From: an uncultured Flavobacteriaceae bacterium
GTDB taxonomy: Bacteria; Bacteroidota; Bacteroidia; Flavobacteriales; Flavobacteriaceae
DNA length: 58,064 nt
Assembly: GCA_938073895.1 (NCBI GenBank)
Contig: CALJFB010000037.1
Coordinates: forward strand, 1 to 58,064
Direction of reading: 5' to 3'
Part shown: one piece after another, positions 46,613 through 57,091 of the stretch
Position numbering within the stretch: position 1 is the first letter of the stretch
How the letters are laid out: the number at the start of each line of letters is the position of its first letter
Program-made: the position numbers and the translations under genes
The notes under the pieces: model-generated
Database searches by the model: none
Seen by the model: only the letters and a program-made list of their open reading frames with translations
Told to the model about the DNA's origin: nothing

Positions 46613-48244
46613 ATGATTTCAGTAGACGCTTTAGCGGTAGAATTTAGTGGGCAAACCTTATTTAAAGATGTGTCTTTTACTATTAATGAGAACGATAAAA
46701 TTGCCTTAATGGGTAAAAATGGTGCTGGTAAATCTACTATGATGAAAATTATAGCTGGCGTTCAAAAAGCTACTCGTGGTGGTGTTAGCACACCTAAAGA
46801 AACTATTATTGCTTATTTACCACAGCATTTATTAACCGAAGATAATGCAACTGTTTTTGAGGAAGCCAGCAAAGCATTTTCTCATGTCTTTACTATGAAG
46901 GCAGAAATGGATCATGTTAATAAGCAGTTAGAAACACGTACGGATTACGAATCTGACGAATACATGAAACTTATTGAGCGTGTATCGGATTTAGGAGAAA
47001 AGTACTACGCTTTAGAAGACGTAAATTATGATGCCGAAGTAGAAAAAGCATTAAAAGGACTTGGATTTAAACAAGAAGATTTTACAAGGCCTACTGGAGA
47101 ATTTTCTGGTGGTTGGCGTATGCGTATAGAATTGGCTAAAATTTTATTACAAAAGCCCGATCTTATATTATTGGACGAACCAACCAATCATATAGATATA
47201 GAATCTGTAATTTGGTTGGAAGACTTTTTAGTTAATAAAGCTAATGCTGTTGTGGTTATTTCTCACGATCGCGCTTTTATAGATAATATTACCAATAGAA
47301 CTATAGAAGTTACTATGGGACGTATTTACGATTACAAAGCCAATTACACACATTATTTACAGTTACGTGAAGATAGACGCGTACACCAAATAAAAGCGTA
47401 TCAAGAACAGCAAAAAATGATTGCCGATAATATGGCTTTTATTGAGCGTTTTAAAGGTACATATTCTAAAACCAACCAAGTAAGCTCTAGAGAGCGAATG
47501 TTAGAAAAGTTAGATATTATTGAAATTGACGAGGTCGATACTTCTGCATTAAAATTAAAATTTCCATCTGCAGTTAGGTCAGGAGATTATCCAGTTACAG
47601 TAAAAGATGTTTCTAAATCTTACGATAAACACGTTGTTTTTAACAATGCAAATATGTCTATTGCAAGAGGAGAGAAAGTTTGTTTTGTAGGTAGAAATGG
47701 TGAAGGAAAATCTACAATGATTAAGGCTATTCTTGGAGAAATAGATGTTGAAGGCCAATGTGCTTTAGGACACAATGTACAAGTTGGATATTTTGCACAA
47801 AATCAAGCCGCTTTATTAGACGATACTTTAACCGTTTTTCAAACTATAGATGATGTTGCTAAAGGCGATGTTAGAACGCAAGTTAAAAATGTTTTAGGTC
47901 GTTTTATGTTTAAAGGCGATGATATCGAGAAAAAAGTAAGCGTACTTTCTGGAGGAGAAAAAACACGTCTAGCTATGGTGAAGTTATTATTAGAACCTGT
48001 AAATGTGTTAATTTTAGATGAACCAACCAATCACTTAGATTTAAAATCTAAAGACGTTTTAAAAGAAGCACTTTTAGATTTCGATGGAACATTAATTCTC
48101 GTATCACACGATAGAGATTTCTTACAAGGTTTAGCACATAAAGTATTCGAATTTAAAGACCAACGTGTTATAGAACATTTTGAAACAGTTGATGCATTTT
48201 TGGAGCGTAATAAAATTGAAACTATAAAGGATTTAGATCTTTAA
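46613..48244 (+). CDS. ABC-F family ATPase (ribosome-associated)
   Basis: This 543-residue soluble protein has two ABC domains. The first has Walker A GKNGAGKST, signature FSGGWRMR and DEPTNH; the second has GRNGEGKST, LSGGEKTR and DEPTNH. A charged linker (about 245-310) is the P-site tRNA interaction motif region of ABC-F factors. Such proteins act on stalled or initiating ribosomes; the exact subfamily (YbiT/YdiF/EttA type) cannot be fixed. No membrane domain is present. Confidence 0.93.
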   Translation: MISVDALAVEFSGQTLFKDVSFTINENDKIALMGKNGAGKSTMMKIIAGVQKATRGGVSTPKETIIAYLPQHLLTEDNATVFEEASKAFSHVFTMKAEMDHVNKQLETRTDYESDEYMKLIERVSDLGEKYYALEDVNYDAEVEKALKGLGFKQEDFTRPTGEFSGGWRMRIELAKILLQKPDLILLDEPTNHIDIESVIWLEDFLVNKANAVVVISHDRAFIDNITNRTIEVTMGRIYDYKANYTHYLQLREDRRVHQIKAYQEQQKMIADNMAFIERFKGTYSKTNQVSSRERMLEKLDIIEIDEVDTSALKLKFPSAVRSGDYPVTVKDVSKSYDKHVVFNNANMSIARGEKVCFVGRNGEGKSTMIKAILGEIDVEGQCALGHNVQVGYFAQNQAALLDDTLTVFQTIDDVAKGDVRTQVKNVLGRFMFKGDDIEKKVSVLSGGEKTRLAMVKLLLEPVNVLILDEPTNHLDLKSKDVLKEALLDFDGTLILVSHDRDFLQGLAHKVFEFKDQRVIEHFETVDAFLERNKIETIKDLDL

Positions 48245-48255
48245 TAGCTTTTATA

Positions 48256-48289
48256 AGGTTACATGTTTAATTATTTAAGCATGTAATCT
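48256..48289. terminator. Weak hairpin after the ABC-F gene
   Basis: GGTTACATG pairs with CATGTAATC (one G-T) around an AT-rich loop. There is only a short T-run, so termination is uncertain. Confidence 0.4.
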
Positions 48290-48435
48290 TAGAATTATTT
48301 ATTTTACGATTTAGCTTATTTTGTTATGTTAAAATTGAAAATTTTTTAATTGGTTTTAGTGTTGAATGAGTTTGTTTTGTGATATTTAAATGCACTTAAT
48401 TCTTTATTAAAAAAATACACACGATTATAAACAAA

Positions 48436-48540
48436 ATCCCGCGTTAGTGATGAAGCGTTTGTTTGAGCTCATTTAATGTGGTGGCACCTATGCCACATTA
48501 AATAGCGAGACGTGCCAGCACGACCTTTAGGGAACGCCAA
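48436..48540 (-). repeat. Structured dispersed repeat, copy 2 (inverted)
   Basis: Read on the minus strand it matches 17894-17980: GTCGTGCT, TCGCT, a hairpin (TTTAATG, TGGCA-TAGG-TGCCA, CCA bulge, CATTAAA), GAGCTCAAACAAACGCTTCATCACTAACGC. The hairpin arms differ from copy 1 on both sides while pairing is kept. Nothing else except a -7-like box at 48602-48609 is seen in 48290-48616. Confidence 0.6.
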
Positions 48541-48601
48541 AAAAAATAGCTAATACTTAATGGTTTACGTTAAATATCTTAGTTAAGAGTCATTTTTTGA
48601 T

Positions 48602-48609
48602 TAAATTTG
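48602..48609 (+). promoter_or_regulatory. -7 promoter box of the ygiQ-like gene
   Basis: TAAATTTG matches TAnnTTTG and lies only 7 bp before the ATG, suggesting an almost leaderless mRNA. Confidence 0.45.
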
Positions 48610-48616
48610 CAGAGAT

Positions 48617-50629
48617 ATGCAAGAATTACAACTTTCAGATTGGTTACCTACCACAAACAAAGAGGTTAAAATACGCGGTTGGGAAGAGCTAGACGTTATA
48701 CTTTTTAGTGGAGATGCTTACGTGGATCATCCATCTTTTGGACCTGCGGTAATTGGTCGTATTTTAGAAAGTTATGGTTTGCGTATTGCTATTGTTCCGC
48801 AACCAAATGTTAACGATAATCTTCAGGATTTTGTAAAAATGGGTAGGCCAAAATTATTTTTTGGAATTACCGGAGGTTGCATGGATCCTATGATTAGCAA
48901 TTATAATGCTAATAAGAAAAAGCGAGATAAAGATGCCTATACGCCAAATGGCGAGATTGGTTTTAGACCAGATTACGCAACGTCTGTTTATTCTAAAATT
49001 TTAAAAGAAAAATTTCCTGATGTTCCTGTTTTAATTGGTGGTATTGAAGCGTCTTTAAGACGTGTAACTCATTACGATTATTGGAGTGATAAATTGTTGC
49101 CTACTATTTTAGAAACCTCTAAAGCAGATATGTTGGTTTATGGAATGGGCGAGCAACCATTAAGAGAAGTGGTGCGTTTATTACAAAAAGGAGTGCCTTT
49201 TTCTAGTATTACTACTATTAAACAAACGGCAGTTTTATTAGATAAAGATGCTAGAATTCCTAAAAATGCTAATTGGGAAGATGTAGAAATTAAGTCGCAT
49301 AAGGTTTGTTTAAACGATAAGAAAGCTTACGCTAGTAACTTTAAAGTTATTGAGCAGGAAAGTAATAAGTTGGCTGCAAGACGAATTTTTCAGAAAGTAG
49401 GCGATAAGATGCTAATGATTAATCCGCCATATCCAACAATGACTGAAGCGGAAATTGATGCGTCTTTTGATTTGCCTTACACGCGTTTACCGCATCCAAA
49501 ATATAACAAGCGAGGTGCTATTCCTGCGTTTGAAATGATTAAAACATCTATAAATATTCATCGTGGTTGTTTTGGTGGTTGTAGTTTCTGTACAATTTCT
49601 GCACATCAAGGAAAATTTATTGCAAGTCGTAGTAAAGAATCTGTTTTACGTGAAGTAGATAAAGTAGCAAATATGCCCGATTTTAAGGGTTATTTAAGTG
49701 ATATTGGTGGACCAAGTGCCAATATGTACCAAATGAAAGGTAAAGTGCAATCTATATGCGATAAATGTGTGGCGCCAAGTTGTATTTCGCCTGTAATTTG
49801 TAGTAATTTAGATACGTCGCATAAGCCTTTAACCGAATTATACCAGGCAGTAGATAAGCATCCAAAAATTAAAAAATCCTTTATAGGTTCTGGAATTAGA
49901 CACGATATGTTAGTGCCAGAATTTAATAAAAATGCGGATCCTAAAGAGTTAGATGCTTATACAGAAGAAGTAATGACCAAGCATATTTCTGGGCGATTAA
50001 AAGTGGCTCCAGAACATACGTCTGATCCTGTTTTAAAATTAATGCGTAAACCGTCTTTTTCTTATTTTCATAAGTTTAAAGAACGTTTCGATAAAATTAA
50101 TATTAAGAATAAACTTAATTTACAATTAATTCCATATTTTATATCTAATCATCCTGCCTGCGAGCAAGAAGATATGGCTAATCTAGCTGCCGAAACTAAA
50201 GATTTAGGGTTTCAGTTAGAACAAGTTCAAGGGTTTACACCAACACCAATGACGGTTGCAACTGTAATTTATTATAGTGGTTATCATCCATACACTTTAA
50301 AAAAGGTAAATACGCCAAAATCTCGTAAAGAAAAGGACGACCAACATAAGTTTTTCTTTTGGTATAAAGATGAAAATAAAGCGTGGATAAAAAAGACTTT
50401 AAATAAATTAGGTCGAGAAGATTTATTAAAGCGATTATTACCTGAAAAAGAAGAAAGTTGGCGAAAAAATAAGCCAGGAAAAACAAAGAATACTTTTAAC
50501 GATGCTGTACCTTTTAATCAGCGTAAAAAGAAAGCAACTTTTGCATCTAAAGGAAAAGAAACTGCTATTGAGGATACTAAAAAACCTAGTGTATCTAAAT
50601 TTAAATATAAAAAGAAACGTAGAAAGTAA
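48617..50629 (+). CDS. YgiQ-family radical SAM protein
   Basis: This 670-residue protein has an N-terminal B12-like region (about 10-130) and a radical SAM core with GCFGGCSFC (about 318-326), which binds a 4Fe-4S cluster. The C-terminal YgiQ extension follows, and a Lys-rich tail ends the protein. More Cys-rich segments occur (CDKCVAPSC). It belongs to a conserved family whose reaction is unknown. It has a strong terminator 5 bp after the stop. Confidence 0.93.
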   Translation: MQELQLSDWLPTTNKEVKIRGWEELDVILFSGDAYVDHPSFGPAVIGRILESYGLRIAIVPQPNVNDNLQDFVKMGRPKLFFGITGGCMDPMISNYNANKKKRDKDAYTPNGEIGFRPDYATSVYSKILKEKFPDVPVLIGGIEASLRRVTHYDYWSDKLLPTILETSKADMLVYGMGEQPLREVVRLLQKGVPFSSITTIKQTAVLLDKDARIPKNANWEDVEIKSHKVCLNDKKAYASNFKVIEQESNKLAARRIFQKVGDKMLMINPPYPTMTEAEIDASFDLPYTRLPHPKYNKRGAIPAFEMIKTSINIHRGCFGGCSFCTISAHQGKFIASRSKESVLREVDKVANMPDFKGYLSDIGGPSANMYQMKGKVQSICDKCVAPSCISPVICSNLDTSHKPLTELYQAVDKHPKIKKSFIGSGIRHDMLVPEFNKNADPKELDAYTEEVMTKHISGRLKVAPEHTSDPVLKLMRKPSFSYFHKFKERFDKINIKNKLNLQLIPYFISNHPACEQEDMANLAAETKDLGFQLEQVQGFTPTPMTVATVIYYSGYHPYTLKKVNTPKSRKEKDDQHKFFFWYKDENKAWIKKTLNKLGREDLLKRLLPEKEESWRKNKPGKTKNTFNDAVPFNQRKKKATFASKGKETAIEDTKKPSVSKFKYKKKRRK

Positions 50630-50633
50630 GTGT

Positions 50634-50665
50634 AAAAAGCCTAAAAATTATTTTTAGGCTTTTTT
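50634..50665. terminator. Intrinsic terminator after the ygiQ-like gene
   Basis: The stem AAAAAGCCTAAAAA/TTTTTAGGCTTTTT with a 3-nt loop is followed by more T. Confidence 0.85.
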
Positions 50666-50708
50666 ATGCTTATTACTGTAAATTAGGGATTGTTTAAATA
50701 TTTTTATC

Positions 50709-51470
50709 ATGAAGAAGAAACTACAAGTTGTTAACGGAATTGCTTTTGTAAGTGTTATTGTTATAAATTATTTATCTAATACAGGATTAATGAATAATAC
50801 AACTATTGGAACAGTTTCAAATCAGTTAACCACACTTTTTACTCCTGCAGGTTATGCGTTTTCAATTTGGGGTTTAATTTATTTATTACTTACAGGATTT
50901 ATTATTTACCAAGGTAAAAGTTTAATAACTAAAACCAAAGAAAGCGACTTTGTAACTAAAACAGGTTGGTGGTTTATTATATCGTGTTTGGCAAATTGTT
51001 CTTGGATTTTAGCTTGGATTTATGGGTACACACTTTTATCGTGTTTTTTTATTTTTTTAATATTAGTACCGTTACTTAAAATTATAATTAATAATGCAAT
51101 TGGAATAGGAAAGCCATCTAAACAAACGCTTTTATTTTTATGGATTCCTTTTTCTATTTATAGTGGTTGGATAGCCGTAGCAAGTATTGTTAATGTTGGC
51201 GTTGTTTTAGTAAAATATAATTGGAATGGTTTTGGGATTCAACCAGAAATCTGGGCAGTTATTATGGTTGTAGTTGCAACACTTGTAAATTTAATAGTGG
51301 TTTGGAAACGTAATTTAAAAGCATTTGCTTTTGTAGGCGCTTGGGCTTTACTAGCTATTTACGTAGCTAATAAAGAGACCTTTAACCTTGTAGCCTTTAT
51401 GGCATTATTGTGTGCTATTTTGTTAGTTATTAGTAATTTTATAAATATATATATAAATAGTAAAAAGTAA
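50709..51470 (+). CDS. TspO/MBR-like Trp-rich multi-pass membrane protein
   Basis: This 253-residue protein has about seven membrane helices and many Trp residues (FSIWGLIYLLLTGF, WWFIISCLANCSWILAWIYG). The family resembles TspO but is longer than the five-helix, 160-residue standard. Role unknown in this group. It is convergent with the next gene, only 5 bp apart, with no hairpin seen between them. Confidence 0.65.
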   Translation: MKKKLQVVNGIAFVSVIVINYLSNTGLMNNTTIGTVSNQLTTLFTPAGYAFSIWGLIYLLLTGFIIYQGKSLITKTKESDFVTKTGWWFIISCLANCSWILAWIYGYTLLSCFFIFLILVPLLKIIINNAIGIGKPSKQTLLFLWIPFSIYSGWIAVASIVNVGVVLVKYNWNGFGIQPEIWAVIMVVVATLVNLIVVWKRNLKAFAFVGAWALLAIYVANKETFNLVAFMALLCAILLVISNFINIYINSKK

Positions 51471-51475
51471 TTGAG

Positions 51476-52975
51476 TTATTCTAACATCATAAATACTTTT
51501 TTTCTTCGTCCTGTACTAGACATAATAAACTTGCCAGTATTAAAGTTGCCATAGAAAGGAATAAATGTTGTGTTACCTTTATTGTCTTGTATTTTTGTGT
51601 TTAATACTTCTCCATTAGAACTGTATTCAAAATCGAAAAGTGAAGTAGATTCTAAAAAGCCTTTAGAAGCCTTTACACGTCCATCTTTCTTTTCTGTTAG
51701 CCTTTTTCCAGAGTTAAAAATAAGATGTAGTTTATTGTCTTTTAAAAATACATTGTAGCTTGGCACATTATCTTTTTTAAAGATACTTCTTCCCCAAGAA
51801 ATTTTTCCTTCATGTGTAAATTTTAAGATTAAAATATCATCGTAGTGGTAAACATTTTGATAATAACCTGTGTTAACTCCAGTAGAAACATAGTTGGTTG
51901 TAATGTAGAATTCTTCTGCAATAACGTATGTGCTATTATCTGTATCTGTTATTACGTAATCAATATAGAAGTTACTTAGCTCTTTATTTTTCTTGTTCTT
52001 TCTTTCGGCAGCTTTTTTTCTATATAAATCTTCAAACACAGCTTTTGGTAGTACTTGCTTGTTTGTGTTTTCTAAGGAAAGTGTATTTTTATTTACACTA
52101 AAAGTACAGCCACCTTTAATTCTATTTGTATTTTTTTCAGAATAGAAACCAACTAAATTAATATTGTCTAATCCGCTAGAAATAGTTAATGTTTTTATAT
52201 GGTTATCTCCTAATTCTATTATTAAGTCTTCTGTACTATTTTTAGAAATTTTATTTAGCACAAAGCTGTAATTAGCATCTCCATTAAGTTTTTTCTTAGA
52301 TCTCCCTTTTTTGTAAGATTTTCCAAGACTATAAACAATACCTTTATTATCTACAAAAAGACTGTTATGTGTATAATATTTTTCTTCGCTTTCTTGGTAT
52401 TTTTTAGAGAATACTAATTCTAAGGTTTTAGCATTAAAAACGTAAACGGTATAACTGTTTTTCTTTTTAGTAACATTATCTGTTGCAATGGTAAAGTATT
52501 CTTGATTTGGCGATAAGGAAAAATTAGTATTGTGGTTTTTTCTAGATCCAAATAAGCTTTGCTTTTTATCTACAGTAGCTTTAAATAATTCTTGTTTTGT
52601 GTGCTTTTTTGTTATTAAATTTAGTGTGTGGCAGTATAAAACTCTTTCGTCTTTTTTTGGAGCATAAACGGTAAAAAGTTTCATTTCGTTACCGTAAAAT
52701 AAATCGCCAACATACGTTTCTTTTCTATGACTTTCAATTTGCTTAGAATCTACTTTGTTTAGGTTGCTATCAAAAATATCAAAAAGTAAATCCTTCTTGC
52801 TGTTTCTAATTATTCCTGTTGTTCCATCTTCAAGAGATGCAATAGATAAAATATCTTTAGATTTAACTTTGTCTTTATATTCGTTACTAATTGTAACTTT
52901 TAAAGACGTTTCTTTTACTTGAGCAGTACAAATGGTAATAGCAAAAAGTAATAATGATGTTAAAAATGTTTTCAT
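51476..52975 (-). CDS. Secreted protein of unknown function, possible beta-propeller
   Basis: This 499-residue protein has a signal peptide (about 1-18, ending CTAQ). The rest is beta-rich with repeating pieces such as DLLFDIFDSNLNKV, NSYTVYVFNAKTLELVFSKKY and GKISWGRSIFKK that look like propeller blades. It has no lipobox. It lies 26 bp downstream of a DUF4421-like gene and may be co-transcribed. Function unknown. Confidence 0.65.
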   Translation of the reverse strand: MKTFLTSLLLFAITICTAQVKETSLKVTISNEYKDKVKSKDILSIASLEDGTTGIIRNSKKDLLFDIFDSNLNKVDSKQIESHRKETYVGDLFYGNEMKLFTVYAPKKDERVLYCHTLNLITKKHTKQELFKATVDKKQSLFGSRKNHNTNFSLSPNQEYFTIATDNVTKKKNSYTVYVFNAKTLELVFSKKYQESEEKYYTHNSLFVDNKGIVYSLGKSYKKGRSKKKLNGDANYSFVLNKISKNSTEDLIIELGDNHIKTLTISSGLDNINLVGFYSEKNTNRIKGGCTFSVNKNTLSLENTNKQVLPKAVFEDLYRKKAAERKNKKNKELSNFYIDYVITDTDNSTYVIAEEFYITTNYVSTGVNTGYYQNVYHYDDILILKFTHEGKISWGRSIFKKDNVPSYNVFLKDNKLHLIFNSGKRLTEKKDGRVKASKGFLESTSLFDFEYSSNGEVLNTKIQDNKGNTTFIPFYGNFNTGKFIMSSTGRRKKVFMMLE

Positions 52976-53001
52976 AAAGATTATGTATTAGTTGTGTTGT
53001 T

Positions 53002-53949
53002 TTATAAGCCTAATTTATCGCTAATTTTAGTTACTGTATGTTCTAAAAAAGCAGGTGGATCTATTCTATATGCAAAATAGAGGTTTGCATAGTTTTTATC
53101 GTTAGTTAATTCTCTTGTTGTAGAACTATTAATACTATTGGAGTTAAAATTAAATGTGGCACCTGCACTAATTTTTCTAGACGTATAGCCAAATTGAAAA
53201 CCTATGCTTAAGGCTTTAGTGAAAAGTGTTTGATTAACTTCTGAAGTTGCTGTTTTATCTTTTGAGAAACGCACACCTAATGCTGGCGAAATGTTAGAAG
53301 ATACAAACCAGTTGTCTTGTAAACACCACGTATAGTAATACGCTGGAGCTAAGGTAATATCGAAGTTGTTTTGAATGTATTTTTCGTTATTTATAAAATC
53401 AGATATTTTATTTAATCCATATTTTAAACTTGGAATAAAACTACCAGCACTATATTTTTGCCATTCGTTTTGATGCGATAAATGTTTTAACGAAAAATCT
53501 GCGTTGTAAATATAAGCGGTTTGACCAGTCCAACTTGTTGATTTTAAATTAGGAAATTGCGCTTCTATATCTAGAGTTTGTACGTTTTCTAAATAAAAAC
53601 CTTCTATTTTACTGTGTTTAAAAGATTGTATCCATTTATCTTTTATAAAAAATTGTAATTGAGATTCGAAGAACTTAGATTTAAAATCTGAATTCTTGCT
53701 TTTTGGCGAAAATCCTATACTAAATCCTATAAATTTATAATTAGCAGCTAGTTGTAGTCTAAACGAGTTTAAAGCTTCTATAGTATAGCGTTCTTGGTTA
53801 TCTATAATAGAAAAAGTTTCGCTTTGTGTGTTAATATTAGCTCTTAATAACAATTTATCTGCAAACGAAATTATACCAGAATCTCCTGTGCTTTGCGCCT
53901 GTAGTAAACTACAAAATAAAAGTAGGAGTAGAGTTGTGGTTTTTTTCAT
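53002..53949 (-). CDS. DUF4421-like outer-membrane beta-barrel protein
   Basis: I chose the start at 53949, since MKKTTTLLLLLFCSLLQAQ is a signal peptide and the longer frame (53979) overlaps the helicase gene. The product has 315 residues, strand-rich, with FRLQLAANYKFIGFSIGFSP and repeated aromatic strand ends. The DUF4421 assignment is from memory of the family style. It begins 4 bp after the helicase stop codon. Confidence 0.6.
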   Translation of the reverse strand: MKKTTTLLLLLFCSLLQAQSTGDSGIISFADKLLLRANINTQSETFSIIDNQERYTIEALNSFRLQLAANYKFIGFSIGFSPKSKNSDFKSKFFESQLQFFIKDKWIQSFKHSKIEGFYLENVQTLDIEAQFPNLKSTSWTGQTAYIYNADFSLKHLSHQNEWQKYSAGSFIPSLKYGLNKISDFINNEKYIQNNFDITLAPAYYYTWCLQDNWFVSSNISPALGVRFSKDKTATSEVNQTLFTKALSIGFQFGYTSRKISAGATFNFNSNSINSSTTRELTNDKNYANLYFAYRIDPPAFLEHTVTKISDKLGL

Positions 53950-53953
53950 GTTG

Positions 53954-56900
53954 TTATCCAATTGATAGTTTAGCTGCATCTTTCCATAAATAGTGTGGCA
54001 TTGGTTCGTTAAGTTCCCAATTAATGCTCATGGGTTTAGAACCATAATAGTCTTTTAGTTCGCCTTCACCTATAAATACATAACCTGTACTTTTTCCAAA
54101 TTCATTTTTTGTTTTTTCGCGAACAAAAAGTAGAATCCTTTTTTCTTGTTCTTTATGATTGATATATGATAGACCTTTTCCTAAATCTGGTCTAGCCGAA
54201 TTCTGGGTTTGCCAATGAAATAATAATTCATTTACTGCATAATCATCATACATTGTTGTTGGCGAAAAGTTCTCTTCTGATTTTACAAGATTGATAAATA
54301 ATATCTCAGTATTCAAATCTTTATTTAAGGCTGTTCCTTCTCTATTTGATGATTTTTTTTCAAAACTACTTAACCTGAATGCAGTCAAAATTTGGTCTCT
54401 CGTGTAACGAGCATGTAGTTTTAATGGTTGTTCGTATGGAAGTTGAATAGATAATTCTTTGAAGTCTGTTTTGTTAATTAAAAATTCCAAAACTTCTTTT
54501 ATTTCTTCAACTAAAATTAGATTAGCTCCAATTTGATTTATACTTTTTTCTAAAGAATCGAAACCTGCTTCTTTTTGCCAAACATCATAATGTAGCATTA
54601 AAAGCATGGTTTTTTCATTTTTATTTAATTCTGAAATTCTTACTTTAAAATTCTGTCTTGATATTTTTAAAATGAATGAAAAGTAGCTTAATGAATTTGT
54701 TGAAAGCCACTTATTTGAAATTGCTGAAACAATTGCTTTTTCATTTTCTGAATCGAAATCATTTATTTTACCAGCAAGTTGACATAATCTTTTCCAACTT
54801 TCTCGTTTATAAATCGATTGTAATGGGATATTGTAAAATTCACTAAAATTTCCAATGGTTAATGGTAAATTTGTATCGTGTTGAAACTGTTGTATTCTTT
54901 GAATTAACTTATTCTTATTTAATGATGTTGCGGCTTTAATATTTTTTAAAATAGTTTCTTTTGTCTTTTTCTCTAAAATTATTGAACAACCTAATGGTAA
55001 GTGAGGGAAATTATCTTCAACTTCTTTAACAACTGTTGTATTTGTTTTTCCTATTAAGGCTCTAAATTTGCTTTCAAAATTATATTCTGGTCTAGAATTT
55101 CCAACAAAATCTAAAACAGTTAAACAATCCTTTTCTTCAAAAAGTCTTAAACCTCTTCCAAGTTGTTGTAAAAAAATAGTTAGGCTTTCTGTTGGTCTTA
55201 AAAAGAGTAAAGTGTCAATTTCAGGTATGTCAATACCTTCATTAAAAATGTCTACTACAAATAGATAATTGATTTCTTTCGTCTCTAATTTTTTACGAAT
55301 TTGAACTCTGTTAGTACTATTATTACTAGTTAAATAATCTGCTTTTAAATTAGCTAAAGTAAATTTCTCAGCCATGTATTTCGCATGTTCTATAGTAGCA
55401 CAATAGCCTAGAGTTCTTACATCGTTAATATCTTTTGTGTATTTATCTAAAGCATTTATTATTTCTCCAACTCTTCTGTCGCTCTCAGTATAAAGATCAG
55501 TTAATTCGCTTGCTATATATTTACCTTTAGCCCATTTAGCATTTGATAAATCAATACTATCCGTAATTCCAAAGTATTGAAAAGGACAGAGTAATTTTCG
55601 ATTCATTGCTTCAGGAAGTCTAATTTCTGCAGCAATCTTATTATCAAAATCTTCTAAAATATCTCCACCATCCATTCTTTCTGGAGTTGCTGTTAGTCCA
55701 AGAAGTATTTTTGGTTTGAAATAATTTAGTATAGATCTGTAGCTTTTTGCTTTTTGGTGATGACATTCATCAATAATTATAAAATCATAATAATCTGCTG
55801 ATAAATTACTTGCTTCAAGTTGATTGTTTATAGTTTGAACAGAAGCAAATACGTACTCGAAATTATCAGGAACCAATCCATCAACCCATAATTCCCCAAT
55901 ATTATTGTTTTTTAAAACACCTTGAAAAGTTGAAAGTGATTTTTGGAGTATTTCTTTTCTATGCGCTAGGAATAATAATTTTGAGGATTCATTATTCTTT
56001 TTAAAACGTTTATAATCAAATGCAGAGATTACAGTTTTTCCAGTTCCTGTTGCAGCAACCACAAGATTTCTATTTCTATTATGAACACTTCTTTCAACTT
56101 CTAATTTCTCTAAAACTTCATTTTGATATGGGAAAGGTTTAATGTCAAAATGAACGGTTGTGTTTTCATATGGTTTACTAAATTTGCTTTGTTTTAATGC
56201 ATCTTGAAGTTTTTCTTTATGAATAGAATCATCAAATAATTCAAAGTCCTTATTCAGCCAATATGTATCAAATGTTTTCTGAAACTTATCAATTATATGA
56301 CTGACTTCTTTAGTAGTAATTTTTAAATTCCATTCCAAACCATCTGTTAGTGCTGATCTTGAAAAATTAGAAGAACCAATATATGCAGTATGAAAACCTG
56401 AATTTCTATAAAACAAATAAGCCTTAGCATGTAACCTTTCGTTTCCTGTGTTGTAAGATATTTTAACTTCTGTATTTGGAAGCTTGGAAAGTAATTGAAT
56501 TGCTTTATAGTCTGTTGCACCAATATATGTTGTGGTAATTACTTTAAGTTTTCCACCGCGTTCAGTAAATTCTCTTAATTCTTTTTCTAGAATTATTATT
56601 CCTTTAAATTTTATAAAAGAAACTAATAAATTTATCTTATCAGAAGAAAGTATTTCTTTTTTAAGTTCACTTTCTAATGACAATCCGGCATTACCACCAG
56701 TAAATAATTCACTTTGTGTTAAAGTTGTATAAGGAGTTATTTCTTTTAAATGTAAATCTAAATTTGAAAAATGAGCATCTGTTTTTGAAAAAACGGCTTT
56801 TAAAATCTCACCTTCAATGTTCACTAAATCATCATTAAACTCTTGTTTTCCAATTTCTTCTTTTAAAAGTTTTATTATTTTATTAGCAATCTGGATTTGT

Positions 56901-57091
56901 TGTTCAACTTTGTTTTTACCAAGAATATTAAAAGCTTGTTTTAAAGTTTTTGCTAAATGTTTTGAAAGTACGTTTGAAGCTTCTTCTTTATCAATTGAAT
57001 TTTTCTTTAGAAAGAATTCATCTTTATCAAGTTTATTTAATTTTTCGGATACTAATTGCGTAATTAACTCTTCGTAAATTCCTTGATTCAT
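53954..57091 (-). CDS. PLD-nuclease/DEAD-like helicase fusion with DUF3427-type C-terminus
   Basis: This 1045-residue protein starts with a helical region (1-120). A phospholipase-D-like nuclease half follows, with HAKAYLF (His221, Lys223) and GSSNFSRSAL (239-248). The SF2 helicase has ATGTGKT (347-353), DECHH (441-445), TATPE and QQLGRGLR. A DUF3427-like C-terminal part (about 750-1040) ends it. It resembles restriction/repair-type helicases. It overlaps the 3' end of the NUDIX gene by 4 bp, so it is translated with it. Confidence 0.88.
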   Translation of the reverse strand: MNQGIYEELITQLVSEKLNKLDKDEFFLKKNSIDKEEASNVLSKHLAKTLKQAFNILGKNKVEQQIQIANKIIKLLKEEIGKQEFNDDLVNIEGEILKAVFSKTDAHFSNLDLHLKEITPYTTLTQSELFTGGNAGLSLESELKKEILSSDKINLLVSFIKFKGIIILEKELREFTERGGKLKVITTTYIGATDYKAIQLLSKLPNTEVKISYNTGNERLHAKAYLFYRNSGFHTAYIGSSNFSRSALTDGLEWNLKITTKEVSHIIDKFQKTFDTYWLNKDFELFDDSIHKEKLQDALKQSKFSKPYENTTVHFDIKPFPYQNEVLEKLEVERSVHNRNRNLVVAATGTGKTVISAFDYKRFKKNNESSKLLFLAHRKEILQKSLSTFQGVLKNNNIGELWVDGLVPDNFEYVFASVQTINNQLEASNLSADYYDFIIIDECHHQKAKSYRSILNYFKPKILLGLTATPERMDGGDILEDFDNKIAAEIRLPEAMNRKLLCPFQYFGITDSIDLSNAKWAKGKYIASELTDLYTESDRRVGEIINALDKYTKDINDVRTLGYCATIEHAKYMAEKFTLANLKADYLTSNNSTNRVQIRKKLETKEINYLFVVDIFNEGIDIPEIDTLLFLRPTESLTIFLQQLGRGLRLFEEKDCLTVLDFVGNSRPEYNFESKFRALIGKTNTTVVKEVEDNFPHLPLGCSIILEKKTKETILKNIKAATSLNKNKLIQRIQQFQHDTNLPLTIGNFSEFYNIPLQSIYKRESWKRLCQLAGKINDFDSENEKAIVSAISNKWLSTNSLSYFSFILKISRQNFKVRISELNKNEKTMLLMLHYDVWQKEAGFDSLEKSINQIGANLILVEEIKEVLEFLINKTDFKELSIQLPYEQPLKLHARYTRDQILTAFRLSSFEKKSSNREGTALNKDLNTEILFINLVKSEENFSPTTMYDDYAVNELLFHWQTQNSARPDLGKGLSYINHKEQEKRILLFVREKTKNEFGKSTGYVFIGEGELKDYYGSKPMSINWELNEPMPHYLWKDAAKLSIG

